NCBI GenBank assembly: GCA_017399445.1
Contig: JAFQCM010000089.1
Coordinates: 79,932-143,931 of the forward strand
DNA: 64,000 nt
Origin: Lachnospiraceae bacterium
Lineage (GTDB): Bacteria > Bacillota > Clostridia > Lachnospirales > Lachnospiraceae
Direction of reading: 5' to 3'
A program made the position numbers and the translations under genes. Each line of letters begins with the position of its first letter. Position 1 is the stretch's first letter. Below, in pieces: positions 8,024 through 17,933 of the stretch. The notes beneath the pieces are model-generated. The model was not told the DNA's origin. It saw only the letters and a program-made list of their open reading frames with translations, and did not search any database.

Positions 8024-8941
8024 ATGGATGCCATACAAATGAATTTATTAGAGCAGGTAGCAGGACTGCATGAAGTTCCGGAAGGAGCTTATAATATCAG
8101 GGCAAATGGCCAGGCTGCCGGAAGAAATACAACAGCAAATATTGATATCGTAACAAAAGAGGACAAGCCGGGGATTGATATCATTATTAAATCAGGTACA
8201 AAAAATGAAAGTGTGCATATTCCGGTGTTGTTAAGTCAGAGTGGATTAAAAGAAATGGTTTATAATGACTTTATTATTGGTGAGGACTGTGATGTTACTA
8301 TTATCGCAGGTTGTGGCATACATAACAGCGGTGACAGCGATTCAGAACATGATGGAATTCACAGCTTTTTTATAGGAAAAAATTCTAAAGTGAAATATGT
8401 GGAAAAGCATTATGGCTCAGGGGACGGAAAGGGAAATCGCGTAATGAACCCTACCACCATTGTAGAAATCGAAGATGGTGGTTATATGGAGATGGATACC
8501 GTTCAGATTAAAGGTGTGGATTCTACTAAGAGAGTTACAAAAGCTACACTGAAAAATGATGCTACTTTAGTGATTAAAGAAAAAATTATGACTCATGGAA
8601 CTCAGACTGCAGAAACAGATTTTGAAGTGAACTTGGACGGTGAAAATTCAGGTACTCAGGTAATTTCCCGTTCTGTGGCAAAGGAAAATTCCAGACAGTT
8701 ATTTTTATCAAAAATCAATGGTAATAATAAATGTAATGGACATACAGAATGTGATGCCATTATTATGGACCAGGCAAGTGTCAGTGCCATTCCGGAAATT
8801 ACGGCGAACCATATTGATGCTAGTTTGATTCATGAAGCGGCCATTGGAAAAATTGCAGGAGAACAGATTATTAAGCTGATGACTCTAGGATTAACAGAGG
8901 AAGAAGCAGAAGCTCAGATTATCAATGGATTTTTAAAATAA
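8024..8941 (+). CDS. SufB/SufD-family Fe-S scaffold protein (minimal type)
   Basis: The protein (305 residues from ATG 8024) is a compact SufB/SufD-like scaffold, much shorter than classical SufB (about 470). The central beta-helix is recognisable (FFIGKNSKVKYVEKHYG, TLKNDATLVI). The C-terminal helical part contains HTECDAIIMDQ, IPEITANHIDA, HEAAIGKI and GLTEEEAEAQII, the SufB/D core signature with the Cys-Asp and His-Glu positions. AAGGGAGAG lies 8 bases before ATG 8024; a GTG at 8015 is less likely. It is co-transcribed with the SufC-like ATPase. As the only scaffold gene here it probably works as a homodimer with two SufC subunits. Confidence 0.85.
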   Translation: MDAIQMNLLEQVAGLHEVPEGAYNIRANGQAAGRNTTANIDIVTKEDKPGIDIIIKSGTKNESVHIPVLLSQSGLKEMVYNDFIIGEDCDVTIIAGCGIHNSGDSDSEHDGIHSFFIGKNSKVKYVEKHYGSGDGKGNRVMNPTTIVEIEDGGYMEMDTVQIKGVDSTKRVTKATLKNDATLVIKEKIMTHGTQTAETDFEVNLDGENSGTQVISRSVAKENSRQLFLSKINGNNKCNGHTECDAIIMDQASVSAIPEITANHIDASLIHEAAIGKIAGEQIIKLMTLGLTEEEAEAQIINGFLK

Positions 8942-8966
8942 ACATGCCAGCTAGGAGGAGACTTAA

Positions 8967-10955
8967 GTGAATACAAGAAAGTTTGGAAAAGGTTATTGGA
9001 AAACTTTTTCAGAAGGAATTCAAAGAGAGTGGGTAATTACCAATGGAATTGGTGGTTATGCAGGAAGTTCTATAATTGGAGCACATACCAGAAAACATAA
9101 TGGAATGCTGATTGCCAGCCTTCATGCACCGGTAGAGCGATATATGGTGCTGTCAAAAATTAATGAAGAAATTAAAATTGGTGAAAAAGTATATTCATTT
9201 GCTACAAATCAAAGACCAGGTGGAAATAATGAAGAAGGTCAGAAATACTTGCAGAGATTTTCTTATCAGTACCTACCGGAATTTACTTATTATGCAGAAG
9301 GAATCTTCCTTACAAAAACCATTAGTATGGAGTATGGGAAAAATACGGTCGCTATTGGTTATGATATGGTAGGTGGAAGTAAGGAAAGTACTTTAAAATT
9401 AGTTCCATTATTTAATTATCGTGACCATCACGAAAGAAGTGAACGGGCAGAATTAAAATTTGATATTTCAAATACAAAGGACAGTATTTCTTTGGTTCCT
9501 CATGCTAATAAAGATGTGAAAATCCGTATGTTCATAAGTGAAGGGCAGATTTCAGCAAGGGAAGAAATCTATGATGTGGATATGGAACTTCAGACAGAAA
9601 TCAGTACCGGTATGACTTGTATTGAAAATAATTATACACCTTATGAAATTTTGGTTTCTTTAAAACCAGGTGAACATAAAAGAATTTCTGTGGTTTGTAC
9701 CATTGAGAGAGATGAAGTGGAAAAAGATGCATTTAAAATTATAGAAGAGGAAAAGAAACGTTGTGTTGCTTTAGAAGAGCAGGCTGGTTTGAAAGATGAT
9801 TTTGCAAATACTTTGGTACATGCAGCAGATCAGTTTATTGTAAAAAGAGAATCCACTGGTGGGAAAACCGTATTAGCAGGGCTTCCTTGGTTTACTGACT
9901 GGGGACGCGATACTATGCTGGCATTACAGGGATTGACTTTGGTCACAAAGCGTTTTGAAGATGCCAGAGAGATTTTAAAGACGTTTGCCAAATATGTAAA
10001 AAAAGGTCTGGTGCCAAATATGTTCCCGGATGAAGGACTAGAACCTCTATATAACACAGTAGACGGTTCCATGTGGTATTTCTATTCTGTCTGGAAGTAT
10101 TTAGAGTATACCGGAACAGAAGAAGATTACAAATTTATTCAGGAAGAAATTTATCCAAAGTTGAAAGAAATCATTCATTACTACAAAGAAGGAACAGATT
10201 TCTCTATTTATATGGATGAAGATTATCTGATTCATGCAGGAGACGGACTAGATCAAGTAACCTGGATGGATGTAAGAGTTGGCGAATGGGTAGTAACTCC
10301 ACGCCATGGAAAGCCGGTAGAAATCAGTGCCTTATGGTACAATGCTTTGAAAGTAATGGAAGTGTTAGCGGAACGTTTTGGCGACAGTGACAAGACGGCT
10401 TATGGCGAACTGGCAGAAAAAGTGAAAGTTTCTTTTGTGGAAAAGTTCTGGAATGAAGAAAAGAAATGTTTATATGATGTGGTAGAGGAAGATGGAAAGG
10501 ATGGAAAAATCCGTTCTAATCAGATTTGGGCAGTTTCCTTGCCATTTACTATGTTGCCGGAAGATAAGGCTAAGAGTGTGGTAGATACAGTGGTTTCTCA
10601 TTTGTATGCATCTTATGGACTTCGTTCACTGTCACCGGAAGATCCGGAATACAAGGGAATTTATGTAGGAAAGCTCCATGACAGAGATGCGGCTTACCAT
10701 CAGGGAACTTCCTGGGCATTCCCATTAGGCGGCTTAATTACTGCCTATTTAAAAGTGTATGGGGATAGAAAAGAAGGAAAAGAGTATGCAAGAAAACTGG
10801 TGGATCCATTAGAAGACCATTTGATGGATGGATGTATTGGCTCTATTGCGGAAATATTTGATGGAAATGAGCCGAATATCTCCAGAGGATGCTATGCCCA
10901 GGCTTGGAGTGTGGGTGAGATTTTGAGAGCGTATGTGGAAGGGGAACTGTATTAA
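8967..10955 (+). CDS. Glycogen debranching enzyme (amylo-alpha-1,6-glucosidase family)
   Basis: The 662-residue protein has an N-terminal beta-domain (residues about 15-230; EWVITNGIGGYAGSSIIGAH is typical) and a C-terminal (alpha/alpha)6 barrel of the glycogen debranching family. The catalytic region shows WFTDWGRDTMLALQGL near residue 306, MWYFYSVWKYLEYTG and RSNQIWAVSLPF. It should hydrolyse alpha-1,6 branches of glycogen or related glucans in the cytoplasm, since no signal peptide is seen. The start is GTG 8967 behind TAGGAGGAGA. It follows the SUF-like pair by 25 bases, possibly in the same transcript. The archaeal/bacterial short type fits better than the 1500-residue eukaryotic enzyme. 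Confidence 0.92.
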   Translation: MNTRKFGKGYWKTFSEGIQREWVITNGIGGYAGSSIIGAHTRKHNGMLIASLHAPVERYMVLSKINEEIKIGEKVYSFATNQRPGGNNEEGQKYLQRFSYQYLPEFTYYAEGIFLTKTISMEYGKNTVAIGYDMVGGSKESTLKLVPLFNYRDHHERSERAELKFDISNTKDSISLVPHANKDVKIRMFISEGQISAREEIYDVDMELQTEISTGMTCIENNYTPYEILVSLKPGEHKRISVVCTIERDEVEKDAFKIIEEEKKRCVALEEQAGLKDDFANTLVHAADQFIVKRESTGGKTVLAGLPWFTDWGRDTMLALQGLTLVTKRFEDAREILKTFAKYVKKGLVPNMFPDEGLEPLYNTVDGSMWYFYSVWKYLEYTGTEEDYKFIQEEIYPKLKEIIHYYKEGTDFSIYMDEDYLIHAGDGLDQVTWMDVRVGEWVVTPRHGKPVEISALWYNALKVMEVLAERFGDSDKTAYGELAEKVKVSFVEKFWNEEKKCLYDVVEEDGKDGKIRSNQIWAVSLPFTMLPEDKAKSVVDTVVSHLYASYGLRSLSPEDPEYKGIYVGKLHDRDAAYHQGTSWAFPLGGLITAYLKVYGDRKEGKEYARKLVDPLEDHLMDGCIGSIAEIFDGNEPNISRGCYAQAWSVGEILRAYVEGELY

Positions 10956-10974
10956 ACTTAAAGCAAAAAAGCTA

Positions 10975-11003
10975 TTGACAAAATTCCAAATTCCAACTAA
11001 TAT
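10975..11003 (+). promoter_or_regulatory. Promoter upstream of the valS T-box
   Basis: TTGACA at 10975-10980, a 17-base spacer and TAATAT at 10998-11003, some 60 bases before the T-box leader begins. Confidence 0.7.
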
Positions 11004-11064
11004 AAAATTTAGTATAAACATAGCTAATGTGTAAGACTTAACTATAGTAGATTTATAGGAAAAA

Positions 11065-11335
11065 AGATAGTGAGAAAGAGGAGTACACAGCTTCCCTTAT
11101 CAGAGAGAAATACCCAAGGCTGAAAGGTATTTTTAAGTAAGAACTGTGGAAGGTAGCTTTTGAATCGGAGTGCTGAAAATAGCAGTAAGCATTCACGCCT
11201 AATCCCCGTTATAGGATTACAGTTTTAACGTAACAGTTCAACTGACTAAGATAATGAGTAATCATTAATTAAAGGTGGTACCGCGAGAAATTCGCCCTTT
11301 TTGTACAAAGTATTGTACGAAAAGGGCTTTTTTAT
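11065..11335 (+). promoter_or_regulatory. T-box leader controlling valS
   Basis: The leader contains the T-box sequence AAGGTGGTACCGCG near 11272-11285. It is followed by a terminator with arms of CGCCCTTTTTGTAC type at 11293-11332 and a T-run. Upstream are Stem I elements: GAGGAGTACA, then CAGAGAGAAA, then GGAAGGTAGC. T-boxes pair with uncharged tRNA through a specifier codon and the tRNA 3' end, and so favour the antiterminator. The gene downstream is valS, so a Val codon is expected. GTA at 11153-11155 on the 3' side of Stem I is my candidate, but I did not fold the whole stem. Confidence 0.93.
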
Positions 11336-11421
11336 TCTAAAGATATTTTATAGCATTGTGGATGAGAAAACATTTTTCAGGCACTTCCTTAATTTTGACA
11401 ATAAAAGAAAGGAAAAAATCA

Positions 11422-14067
11422 ATGAGCAAAGAATTAAACAAAACTTATGACCCAAAAGACATAGAAGAAAGACTTTACACAAAATGGTTAGATAAAAAAT
11501 ACTTCCATGCAGAAGTAGATAAAAGCAAAAAGCCATTTACCATTATTATGCCACCTCCAAACATTACCGGACAGCTTCACATGGGACATGCATTAGACAA
11601 CACCATGCAGGATATTTTAATCCGTTACAAAAGAATGCAGGGATATAATGCATTGTGGCAGCCGGGAACAGACCATGCAAGTATTGCTACTGAAGTAAAG
11701 GTAATTAATGCATTAAAAGAGCAAGGAATATCCAAAGAGGATCTAGGAAGAGAAGGATTCTTAGAAAAAGCATGGGAATGGAGAGAAGAATACGGCGGAC
11801 GTATTATTAAGCAGTTAAAGAAACTTGGTTCTTCAGCAGACTGGGATAGAGAGCGTTTTACTATGGACGAAGGATGTTCCAAAGCAGTAGAAGAAGTATT
11901 CATTAAATTATATGAAAAAGACTTGATTTATAAAGGTTCCAGAATCGTTAACTGGTGTCCAGTTTGCCAGACTTCTATTTCAGATGCAGAAGTAGTTCAT
12001 GAAGAACAGGACGGAAATTTCTGGCATATTAATTATCCGGTAAAAGACAGTGATGAAGTAGTAGAAATCGCAACTACAAGACCAGAAACTTTATTAGGTG
12101 ATACTGCGGTAGCGGTAAATCCAGAAGATGAAAGATACCAGCATCTTATTGGAAAAACTTTAGTTTTACCATTAGTAGGCAGAGAAATTCCGGTAGTAGC
12201 AGATGCTTATGTAGATAAAGAATTCGGTACCGGATGTGTAAAAATCACACCTGCTCATGACCCTAATGACTTTGAAGTTGGAAAACGTCACAACTTAGAA
12301 GAAATTAATGTGATGAATGATGATGCTACCATCAATAAAAATGGTGGAAAGTATGCAGGTATGGATAGATACGAAGCAAGAAAAGCAATCGTAGCAGATT
12401 TAGAAGAATTAGGACTTTTAGTAAAAGTAGAGCCTCATACTCACAATGTTGGTACTCATGACCGTTGTAAAGCAACGGTAGAACCAATGGTAAAACAGCA
12501 GTGGTTTGTAAAGATGGAAGAAATGATTAAACCTGCAGTAGAAGCAGTAAAGAGCGGAGAAATCAAATTAATTCCATCTAGCATGGACAGAACCTATTTT
12601 AACTGGACGGATAACATTCGTGACTGGTGTATCTCCAGACAGTTATGGTGGGGACATAGAATCCCGGCATACTATTGTGAAGATTGTGATGAAGTAGTAG
12701 TAGCCTCTAAGGCGCCTGAAAAATGTCCGAAATGTGGATGTACTCATATGGAACAGGATCCGGATACTTTAGATACATGGTTCTCTTCTGCACTGTGGCC
12801 ATTCTCTACTTTAGGCTGGCCGGAAAAAACAGAAGATTTAGAATACTTCTATCCAACTGATGTATTAGTAACCGGATATGATATTATTTTCTTCTGGGTA
12901 ATCCGTATGATTTTCTCAGGATATGAACAAATGGGCAAAGCGCCATTCCATACAGTATTGTTCCATGGTCTGGTAAGAGATTCTCAAGGAAGAAAAATGA
13001 GTAAATCTTTAGGAAATGGTATTGACCCATTAGAAGTAATTGATAAATATGGTGCAGATGCTTTAAGACTTACTTTAATTACCGGAAATGCACCTGGAAA
13101 TGATATGCGTTTCTACTATGAAAGAGTAGAAGCAAGCCGTAACTTTGCAAACAAGGTATGGAACGCTGCCAGATTCATTATGATGAATATGGAAGGAAAG
13201 ACTATTACAAAACCTGCAGAAAATGAATTAATGGATGCAGATAAATGGATTTTGTCAAAAATCAATACTGTGGCCAAAGATATGACATATAACTTAGACC
13301 ATTATGAACTGGGAATTGCAGTACAGAAAGTATATGACTTTATCTGGGATGAATTCTGTGACTGGTACATTGAAATGGTAAAACCAAGATTATATAATAC
13401 AGAAGATACGGTTTCTCAGAACGCAGCTCTTTGGACGTTAAAAACAGTATTAATCGATGGATTAAAATTATTACATCCATATATGCCATTTGTAACAGAA
13501 GAAATTTTCTGTACACTTCAAGAGGAAGAAGAATCCATTATGGTTTCTACATGGCCGGAATATAAAGAAGAATGGAACTTTAAAGAAGCAGAAGAAGCAG
13601 TAGAAACCATCAAAGAAGCAGTTCGTGGTATTCGTAATGTGCGTACAGAAATGAACGTACCACCTTCAAAGAAAGCAAAAGTTTATGTAGTATCACAGAA
13701 CGAAAAAGTAACCGGCATTTTTGAACACAGTAAAGTATTCTTCCAGACTTTAGCATATGCTTCTGAAGTAGTAACAAAGAATACAAAAGAAGGAATCGGT
13801 GAAGATGCAGTATCTACTGTAATTCCGGAAGCAGTTATTTATATGCCATTTGCAGAATTGGTAGACATTGAAAAAGAAATTGAACGTCTGGAAAAAGAAG
13901 AAGAACGTTTAAACAAAGAGCTTGCCAGAGTAAACGGAATGTTAAACAATGAAAAGTTTGTAAGCAAGGCACCGGAAGCAAAGATTCAGGAAGAAAAAGA
14001 TAAACTGGTAAAATATACACAGATGATGGAACAGGTAAAAGAAAGACTTGCAAACTTGAAAAAATAA
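11422..14067 (+). CDS. valS: Valyl-tRNA synthetase
   Basis: The protein (881 residues from ATG 11422) is a class I valyl-tRNA synthetase charging tRNA-Val with valine. The HIGH motif is in [17 protein letters not shown] near residue 47, the editing domain carries [17 protein letters not shown], and KMSKS is in [16 protein letters not shown]-terminal Glu/Lys-rich coiled coil ([19 protein letters not shown]) is typical of ValRS. AAAGGAAAA precedes ATG 11422. An in-frame ATG at 11356 lies right after the leader terminator without a ribosome site and is rejected. Expression is controlled by the T-box leader at 11065-11335, and a hairpin terminator follows. Confidence 0.97.
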   Translation: MSKELNKTYDPKDIEERLYTKWLDKKYFHAEVDKSKKPFTIIMPPPNITGQLHMGHALDNTMQDILIRYKRMQGYNALWQPGTDHASIATEVKVINALKEQGISKEDLGREGFLEKAWEWREEYGGRIIKQLKKLGSSADWDRERFTMDEGCSKAVEEVFIKLYEKDLIYKGSRIVNWCPVCQTSISDAEVVHEEQDGNFWHINYPVKDSDEVVEIATTRPETLLGDTAVAVNPEDERYQHLIGKTLVLPLVGREIPVVADAYVDKEFGTGCVKITPAHDPNDFEVGKRHNLEEINVMNDDATINKNGGKYAGMDRYEARKAIVADLEELGLLVKVEPHTHNVGTHDRCKATVEPMVKQQWFVKMEEMIKPAVEAVKSGEIKLIPSSMDRTYFNWTDNIRDWCISRQLWWGHRIPAYYCEDCDEVVVASKAPEKCPKCGCTHMEQDPDTLDTWFSSALWPFSTLGWPEKTEDLEYFYPTDVLVTGYDIIFFWVIRMIFSGYEQMGKAPFHTVLFHGLVRDSQGRKMSKSLGNGIDPLEVIDKYGADALRLTLITGNAPGNDMRFYYERVEASRNFANKVWNAARFIMMNMEGKTITKPAENELMDADKWILSKINTVAKDMTYNLDHYELGIAVQKVYDFIWDEFCDWYIEMVKPRLYNTEDTVSQNAALWTLKTVLIDGLKLLHPYMPFVTEEIFCTLQEEEESIMVSTWPEYKEEWNFKEAEEAVETIKEAVRGIRNVRTEMNVPPSKKAKVYVVSQNEKVTGIFEHSKVFFQTLAYASEVVTKNTKEGIGEDAVSTVIPEAVIYMPFAELVDIEKEIERLEKEEERLNKELARVNGMLNNEKFVSKAPEAKIQEEKDKLVKYTQMMEQVKERLANLKK

Positions 14068-14070
14068 GTG

Positions 14071-14108
14071 GAAAAGGCGCCCAAAATGAAAAGGGCGCTT
14101 TTCTTTTC
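14071..14108 (+). terminator. Terminator after valS
   Basis: AAAAGGCGCCC pairs with GGGCGCTTTT (one bulge) around an A-rich loop, and the 3' side is T-rich (TTTTCTTTTC). Confidence 0.85.
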
Positions 14109-14130
14109 AGTATTCGACAACAAGTTTCGC

Positions 14131-14158
14131 TTGCATATTTTTTATGGAAGATTATAAT
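14131..14158 (+). promoter_or_regulatory. Promoter of folC
   Basis: TTGCAT at 14131-14136, a 16-base spacer and a perfect TATAAT at 14153-14158, 31 bases before the folC start. Confidence 0.65.
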
Positions 14159-14189
14159 AGTAAATCGGAGAATAAGTGGGAGGCAGATT

Positions 14190-15491
14190 ATGACATACCA
14201 AGAAGCAGTAAATTATATATTAGAAGTACCGAAGTTTACCAAGAAAAATGGATTGGATAATACAAGACAATTAATAAAAATTCTTGGAAATCCTGAAAAA
14301 AATATGAAAATAATTCATGTGGCAGGCACCAATGGAAAAGGTTCGGTGTGCTCCTTTACTGCTTCCATGTTAACAGAGGCTGGTTATAAGACAGGTTTAT
14401 TTACTTCCCCTCATTTAGTGAAAATCAATGAAAGATTTAAAATTGATGGACAGGATATTTCGGATCAAGAGTTTACAGAGGTTTTTGAAGAAGTAAAAAA
14501 AGCAATAGAAACCCTATTGGAACAGGGCTATTCCCATCCAACATTTTTTGAATTATTATTTGCGTTGGCTTTGATGTATTTTCAAAAGCATAATGTGGAA
14601 TATGTGGTATTGGAAACCGGACTGGGTGGACGGCTGGATTCTACCAATGTAATAGAAAAACCTGTAATCACTGCCATTACTTCGATTAGCCTTGACCACA
14701 CACAGTATCTGGGCAATTCTATAGAAGAAATCGCAGCAGAAAAAGCTGGAATTATAAAGAAAAATGTTCCTGTAGTAATAGGAATCAATAAAGAAAGTGT
14801 TGTTCAGGAAATTGAGCAGGTGGCCAGGGAAAGGTCAGCAGAAATTCTTAAGATTCATAAAAGAGATTATAAAATTTGTGAAAAAACAAACAAACATATT
14901 GATTTTTCCTTGAATGTTAAGTATTATGGTAACGTTAGAGTTTTCCTGCCCTATTCAGCTTTTTATCAGGTAGAGAATGCAATAGTGGCAATTCGAATTG
15001 TAGAACAACTTTTAGAGAAAGATAGATTTATTCCTGAGATAATAAATCAGGGATTTCAGAAACGACTGTGGCAGGGACGTATGGAACAGGTCATGGAAGA
15101 TATATATTTAGATGGTGCCCATAATGAGGACGGAATCAGGGCGTTTATAGAAACAGCAGCAGATATTGCAAAGGACAGAGAGTGTGTATTACTGTTTGGT
15201 GCGGTAAAAGAAAAGGATTATCAGGAGATGATTCGGGAAATTGTGGAGAAAGTAAGGGTTTCAGAAATTGTGGTAACAGAACTAAATACAGAACGTACCA
15301 TGAAATCAGAACAGTTGAAAGAAACTTTTGAACAATATACAGAAGCACAAGTAGTTAATTGTAATAATACAGAAATTGCATGGACAAAAGCTTTGGAATT
15401 TAAGGGAAAAGAAAAAGTATTGTTCTGTGCAGGTTCTTTGTATCTGGTTGGAGAATTAAAGGGAATTATAGGAGTGGTTAAGAATGATTAA
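14190..15491 (+). CDS. folC: Folylpolyglutamate synthase / dihydrofolate synthase
   Basis: The 433-residue protein is a Mur-ligase-like enzyme that adds glutamates to folates, and possibly to dihydropteroate. The P-loop is VAGTNGKGSVCSF near residue 44, the carbamoyl-lysine and omega-loop region is LETGLGGRLDSTNV, SLDHTQYLGN follows, and YLDGAHNEDG marks the C-terminal domain. Length matches FolC. The start is supported by GTGGGAGG upstream. The last 8 bases overlap a 48-codon gene, which implies coupled translation. Whether both activities are present cannot be told from sequence. Confidence 0.95.
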   Translation: MTYQEAVNYILEVPKFTKKNGLDNTRQLIKILGNPEKNMKIIHVAGTNGKGSVCSFTASMLTEAGYKTGLFTSPHLVKINERFKIDGQDISDQEFTEVFEEVKKAIETLLEQGYSHPTFFELLFALALMYFQKHNVEYVVLETGLGGRLDSTNVIEKPVITAITSISLDHTQYLGNSIEEIAAEKAGIIKKNVPVVIGINKESVVQEIEQVARERSAEILKIHKRDYKICEKTNKHIDFSLNVKYYGNVRVFLPYSAFYQVENAIVAIRIVEQLLEKDRFIPEIINQGFQKRLWQGRMEQVMEDIYLDGAHNEDGIRAFIETAADIAKDRECVLLFGAVKEKDYQEMIREIVEKVRVSEIVVTELNTERTMKSEQLKETFEQYTEAQVVNCNNTEIAWTKALEFKGKEKVLFCAGSLYLVGELKGIIGVVKND

Positions 15492-15630
15492 TTTTGAAGA
15501 AGAATTAAAGAAATTTCATCCAAGTCTGGAAGTAGAGGAAGCAGAAGAAGCTATTTATAATCATGATATGACAGATATGATGGATATTTTAAGAGAAGTC
15601 ATGAAAGAATCTAAGGATAGAGTACAGTAA
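15484..15630 (+). CDS. Small acidic protein of unknown function, coupled to folC
   Basis: A 48-codon gene starts at ATG 15484, overlapping the folC stop by 8 bases in an ATGATTAA context, and ends at TAA 15630. The product begins MINFEEELKKFHPSLEVEEA. It is acidic and predicted helical, with no signal peptide, membrane segment or cysteine. The overlap with folC and the internal GGAGTGG site within folC support real translation. I do not recognise a characterised family. Role unknown. Confidence 0.65.
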   Translation: MINFEEELKKFHPSLEVEEAEEAIYNHDMTDMMDILREVMKESKDRVQ

Positions 15631-15679
15631 GAAGCTGAAATGAGGTGGTCTGTAGGAAACAGGCGGAATGGAGTAAAAA

Positions 15680-17068
15680 ATGAAATGTTGGAATTGTGGC
15701 GCTGATTTAACGGCGCATGATTTTTGTACCTCATGTGGTGCGGAAGTGAAAATATATAAGACAGTGATTTGTCTCTCCAACCGGTATTATAATGAAGGAT
15801 TGGAAAAAGCGAAAGTACGAGATTTGTCGGGAGCAGTTACCTGCTTAAAACAAAGTTTAAAATATAACAAAAAGAATATACAGGCAAGAAATCTTTTGGG
15901 ACTTGTTTATTACGAAATGGGAGAAATTGTAGCAGCATTAAGTGAATGGGTTATCAGCAAAAATATGCAAAGTAAGAAAAATATTGTAGATGACTATATT
16001 AAAGCTGTTCAGTCAAATCCCGCAAAGTTAGAAGAAATTAACCAAAGTATCAAAAAGTATAATCTGGCTTTAGTTTATTGTAAACAGGAAAGTATTGACC
16101 TTGCAATTATACAGTTAAAAAAAGTTTTATTAGTGAATCCTAAGTTGATTAAGGCAAGACAGTTATTGGCATTAATTTATCTTAAAAATGAAGAATATAG
16201 TCTTGCTGCTAAGGAGCTAAAAAAGGCAGAGGAAATAGATTCTAATAATACCATGACACTTCGGTATTTAAGAGAACTTGAATTAGTTCGTGGTAAAAAG
16301 GTCAATGTAGTCAGTGAAAAGAAAGAAAATAAAGTAACTTATAAAGTTGGAAATGACACAGTAATCCAGCCCAAGGAATATAAAGAAAGTACTGGAATGA
16401 GTACAGTAATCAATATTATTATTGGTCTTGTTTTGGGAGCTGCTCTCGTAGGTTATATAGTATTACCTACAAAGGTGCAAATGGCAAAAAATGATGCAGA
16501 CAAAGAAATAAAACAGTATAGTGAGCAGGTTGCGGTAAAAAATGCGGCAATTGAAGATTTAGAAGCTAGTATTGAAGGACTGAAAGTAAAAAATAAGGAT
16601 ATACAGAGTAAATTGGATGAATATGAAGGTGATGGAGGTGCTCTGAATGCATATGATGCATTATTAACAGCATCTAATTTATATATGGACGGAAAGTCTA
16701 CAGAAGCAGCAGATGCAATTTCAAGTATTGATCCGGAAATTGTAAATAGTGCCAAAGATGGCTTCAAAACAATGTATGAGAAGTTAAATGGTGAGGTTAT
16801 GTCAAAGGCTGCCAATGAGTTTTATGATATAGGATACTCTGCATATGCTAATGGCAGATATGAAGATGCAGTTACAAATTTACAAAAAGCGTATGCTATG
16901 GATGCAACCGCTTCCAATGCATTGTATTATACAGGGCGCTCTTATCAGAAAATGGGAGATAATGAAAATGCAGCCAAGGTATTTAATGAGGTAATGGAAA
17001 AATTCCCGGGAACCAAAGAAGCTGCTAATGCCAAAACAAATCTCGAAAGTGTTACTGCTTCACAGTAG
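15680..17068 (+). CDS. Zinc-ribbon and TPR-repeat membrane protein
   Basis: The 462-residue protein opens with a zinc ribbon of two CxxC pairs (CWNCGADL and CTSCGAEV). A set of tetratricopeptide repeats follows (residues about 30-200; for example VRDLSGAVTCLKQSLKYN). A single membrane helix lies near 243-262, then a coiled coil (about 270-315) and a second TPR block (about 375-450, YANGRYEDAVTNLQKAYAMD) ending near the C-terminus. The topology suggests a cytoplasmic N-terminus and an external TPR domain. It may be a scaffold for an envelope complex, but no partner can be named. A terminator follows at 17110-17139. The start uses a modest GGAG site. Confidence 0.82.
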   Translation: MKCWNCGADLTAHDFCTSCGAEVKIYKTVICLSNRYYNEGLEKAKVRDLSGAVTCLKQSLKYNKKNIQARNLLGLVYYEMGEIVAALSEWVISKNMQSKKNIVDDYIKAVQSNPAKLEEINQSIKKYNLALVYCKQESIDLAIIQLKKVLLVNPKLIKARQLLALIYLKNEEYSLAAKELKKAEEIDSNNTMTLRYLRELELVRGKKVNVVSEKKENKVTYKVGNDTVIQPKEYKESTGMSTVINIIIGLVLGAALVGYIVLPTKVQMAKNDADKEIKQYSEQVAVKNAAIEDLEASIEGLKVKNKDIQSKLDEYEGDGGALNAYDALLTASNLYMDGKSTEAADAISSIDPEIVNSAKDGFKTMYEKLNGEVMSKAANEFYDIGYSAYANGRYEDAVTNLQKAYAMDATASNALYYTGRSYQKMGDNENAAKVFNEVMEKFPGTKEAANAKTNLESVTASQ

Positions 17069-17109
17069 TCAAATACACAAAAGAAAAAGAATAAAAAGTA
17101 CGAAGGAAA

Positions 17110-17139
17110 AAGCGATGGTTGATACCATCGCTTTTTACG
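17110..17139 (+). terminator. Terminator between TPR gene and spoIIA operon
   Basis: GCGATGGT and ACCATCGC pair tightly around a short TGAT-type loop, and a T5 run follows. It ends only about 45 bases before spoIIAA. Confidence 0.85.
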
Positions 17140-17181
17140 TGAAAAAATAAGTCGAAAAATGGAAAAAGGAGGAAGTAAAAT

Positions 17182-17499
17182 ATGGAAAGTATTTTTCAGT
17201 TAGAAGGGGAAATGTTAAGGATTCTGGTTCCTAAAGATTTAGACCATCACAATTGTATTGCCATTCGGGAAACTGCAGACAGTCTTATTTTGAAGGAGAA
17301 TATAAAGGAGATTTTGTTTGATTTTAAAAATACAGAATTTATGGACAGCTCTGGCATTGGAGTGATTATTGGCAGGTACAAAAATATAAAATGTCTTGGT
17401 GGACAAGTCAGTGCAATTAATATTAATGAAAGAATCAAAAAGATACTGGTATTATCCGGATTATATAAGATGATTATTATTTATGAGCAGGAGGCGTAA
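17182..17499 (+). CDS. spoIIAA: Anti-sigma F factor antagonist SpoIIAA
   Basis: The 105-residue STAS-domain protein is the anti-anti-sigma factor of the SigF switch. The phosphorylated serine region is [13 protein letters not shown] near residues 53-65. Unphosphorylated SpoIIAA binds SpoIIAB and frees SigF in the forespore. Order and spacing (2 bases to spoIIAB) are those of the classical spoIIA operon. AAAGGAGGAAG upstream supports the start. A GTCGAA at 17151-17156 resembles a Spo0A box core, but no complete SigH promoter was found in the short gap after the terminator. Confidence 0.95.
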   Translation: MESIFQLEGEMLRILVPKDLDHHNCIAIRETADSLILKENIKEILFDFKNTEFMDSSGIGVIIGRYKNIKCLGGQVSAININERIKKILVLSGLYKMIIIYEQEA

Positions 17500-17501
17500 G
17501 T

Positions 17502-17924
17502 ATGAGAGAAAATAATATGAAACTAGAATTTGATAGTCGTTCTGAAAATGAGGGGTTTGCAAGGATTGCAGTGGCAGCATTTGTGACTCCCTTGAATCCT
17601 ACTTTAGAGGAAATTGAAGATATTAAAACTGCAGTTTCAGAAGCTGTTACCAATTCCATTATTCATGGATATGGTGAAAGAATAGAAAAAATCACACTGA
17701 CTGCTTCCATAAAAGAAAATCAGCTTTTTGTAGAAATCCAGGATTTTGGATGTGGAATTGAAAATATAGAAAAGGCAATGGAGCCTATGTACACTACCAG
17801 ACCGGACTTGGAACGTTCTGGGATGGGATTTGCCTTTATGGAAGCTTTTATGGATGACATACATATTGAAAGTGAAGTTAATAAGGGAACTACAATTTAT
17901 ATGAATAAGAAAATTATGGGATAA
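17502..17924 (+). CDS. spoIIAB: Anti-sigma F factor SpoIIAB
   Basis: The 140-residue GHKL-fold kinase phosphorylates SpoIIAA and holds SigF inactive. Motifs seen are [15 protein letters not shown] (N box), [10 protein letters not shown] (G1 box) and [12 protein letters not shown] (G2 region). GGAGGCG before ATG 17502 is a good ribosome site. It sits between spoIIAA and sigF with short gaps (2 and 9 bases), as in other spore-formers. Length is typical of the family. Confidence 0.96.
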   Translation: MRENNMKLEFDSRSENEGFARIAVAAFVTPLNPTLEEIEDIKTAVSEAVTNSIIHGYGERIEKITLTASIKENQLFVEIQDFGCGIENIEKAMEPMYTTRPDLERSGMGFAFMEAFMDDIHIESEVNKGTTIYMNKKIMG

Positions 17925-17933
17925 GAGGGGAAA

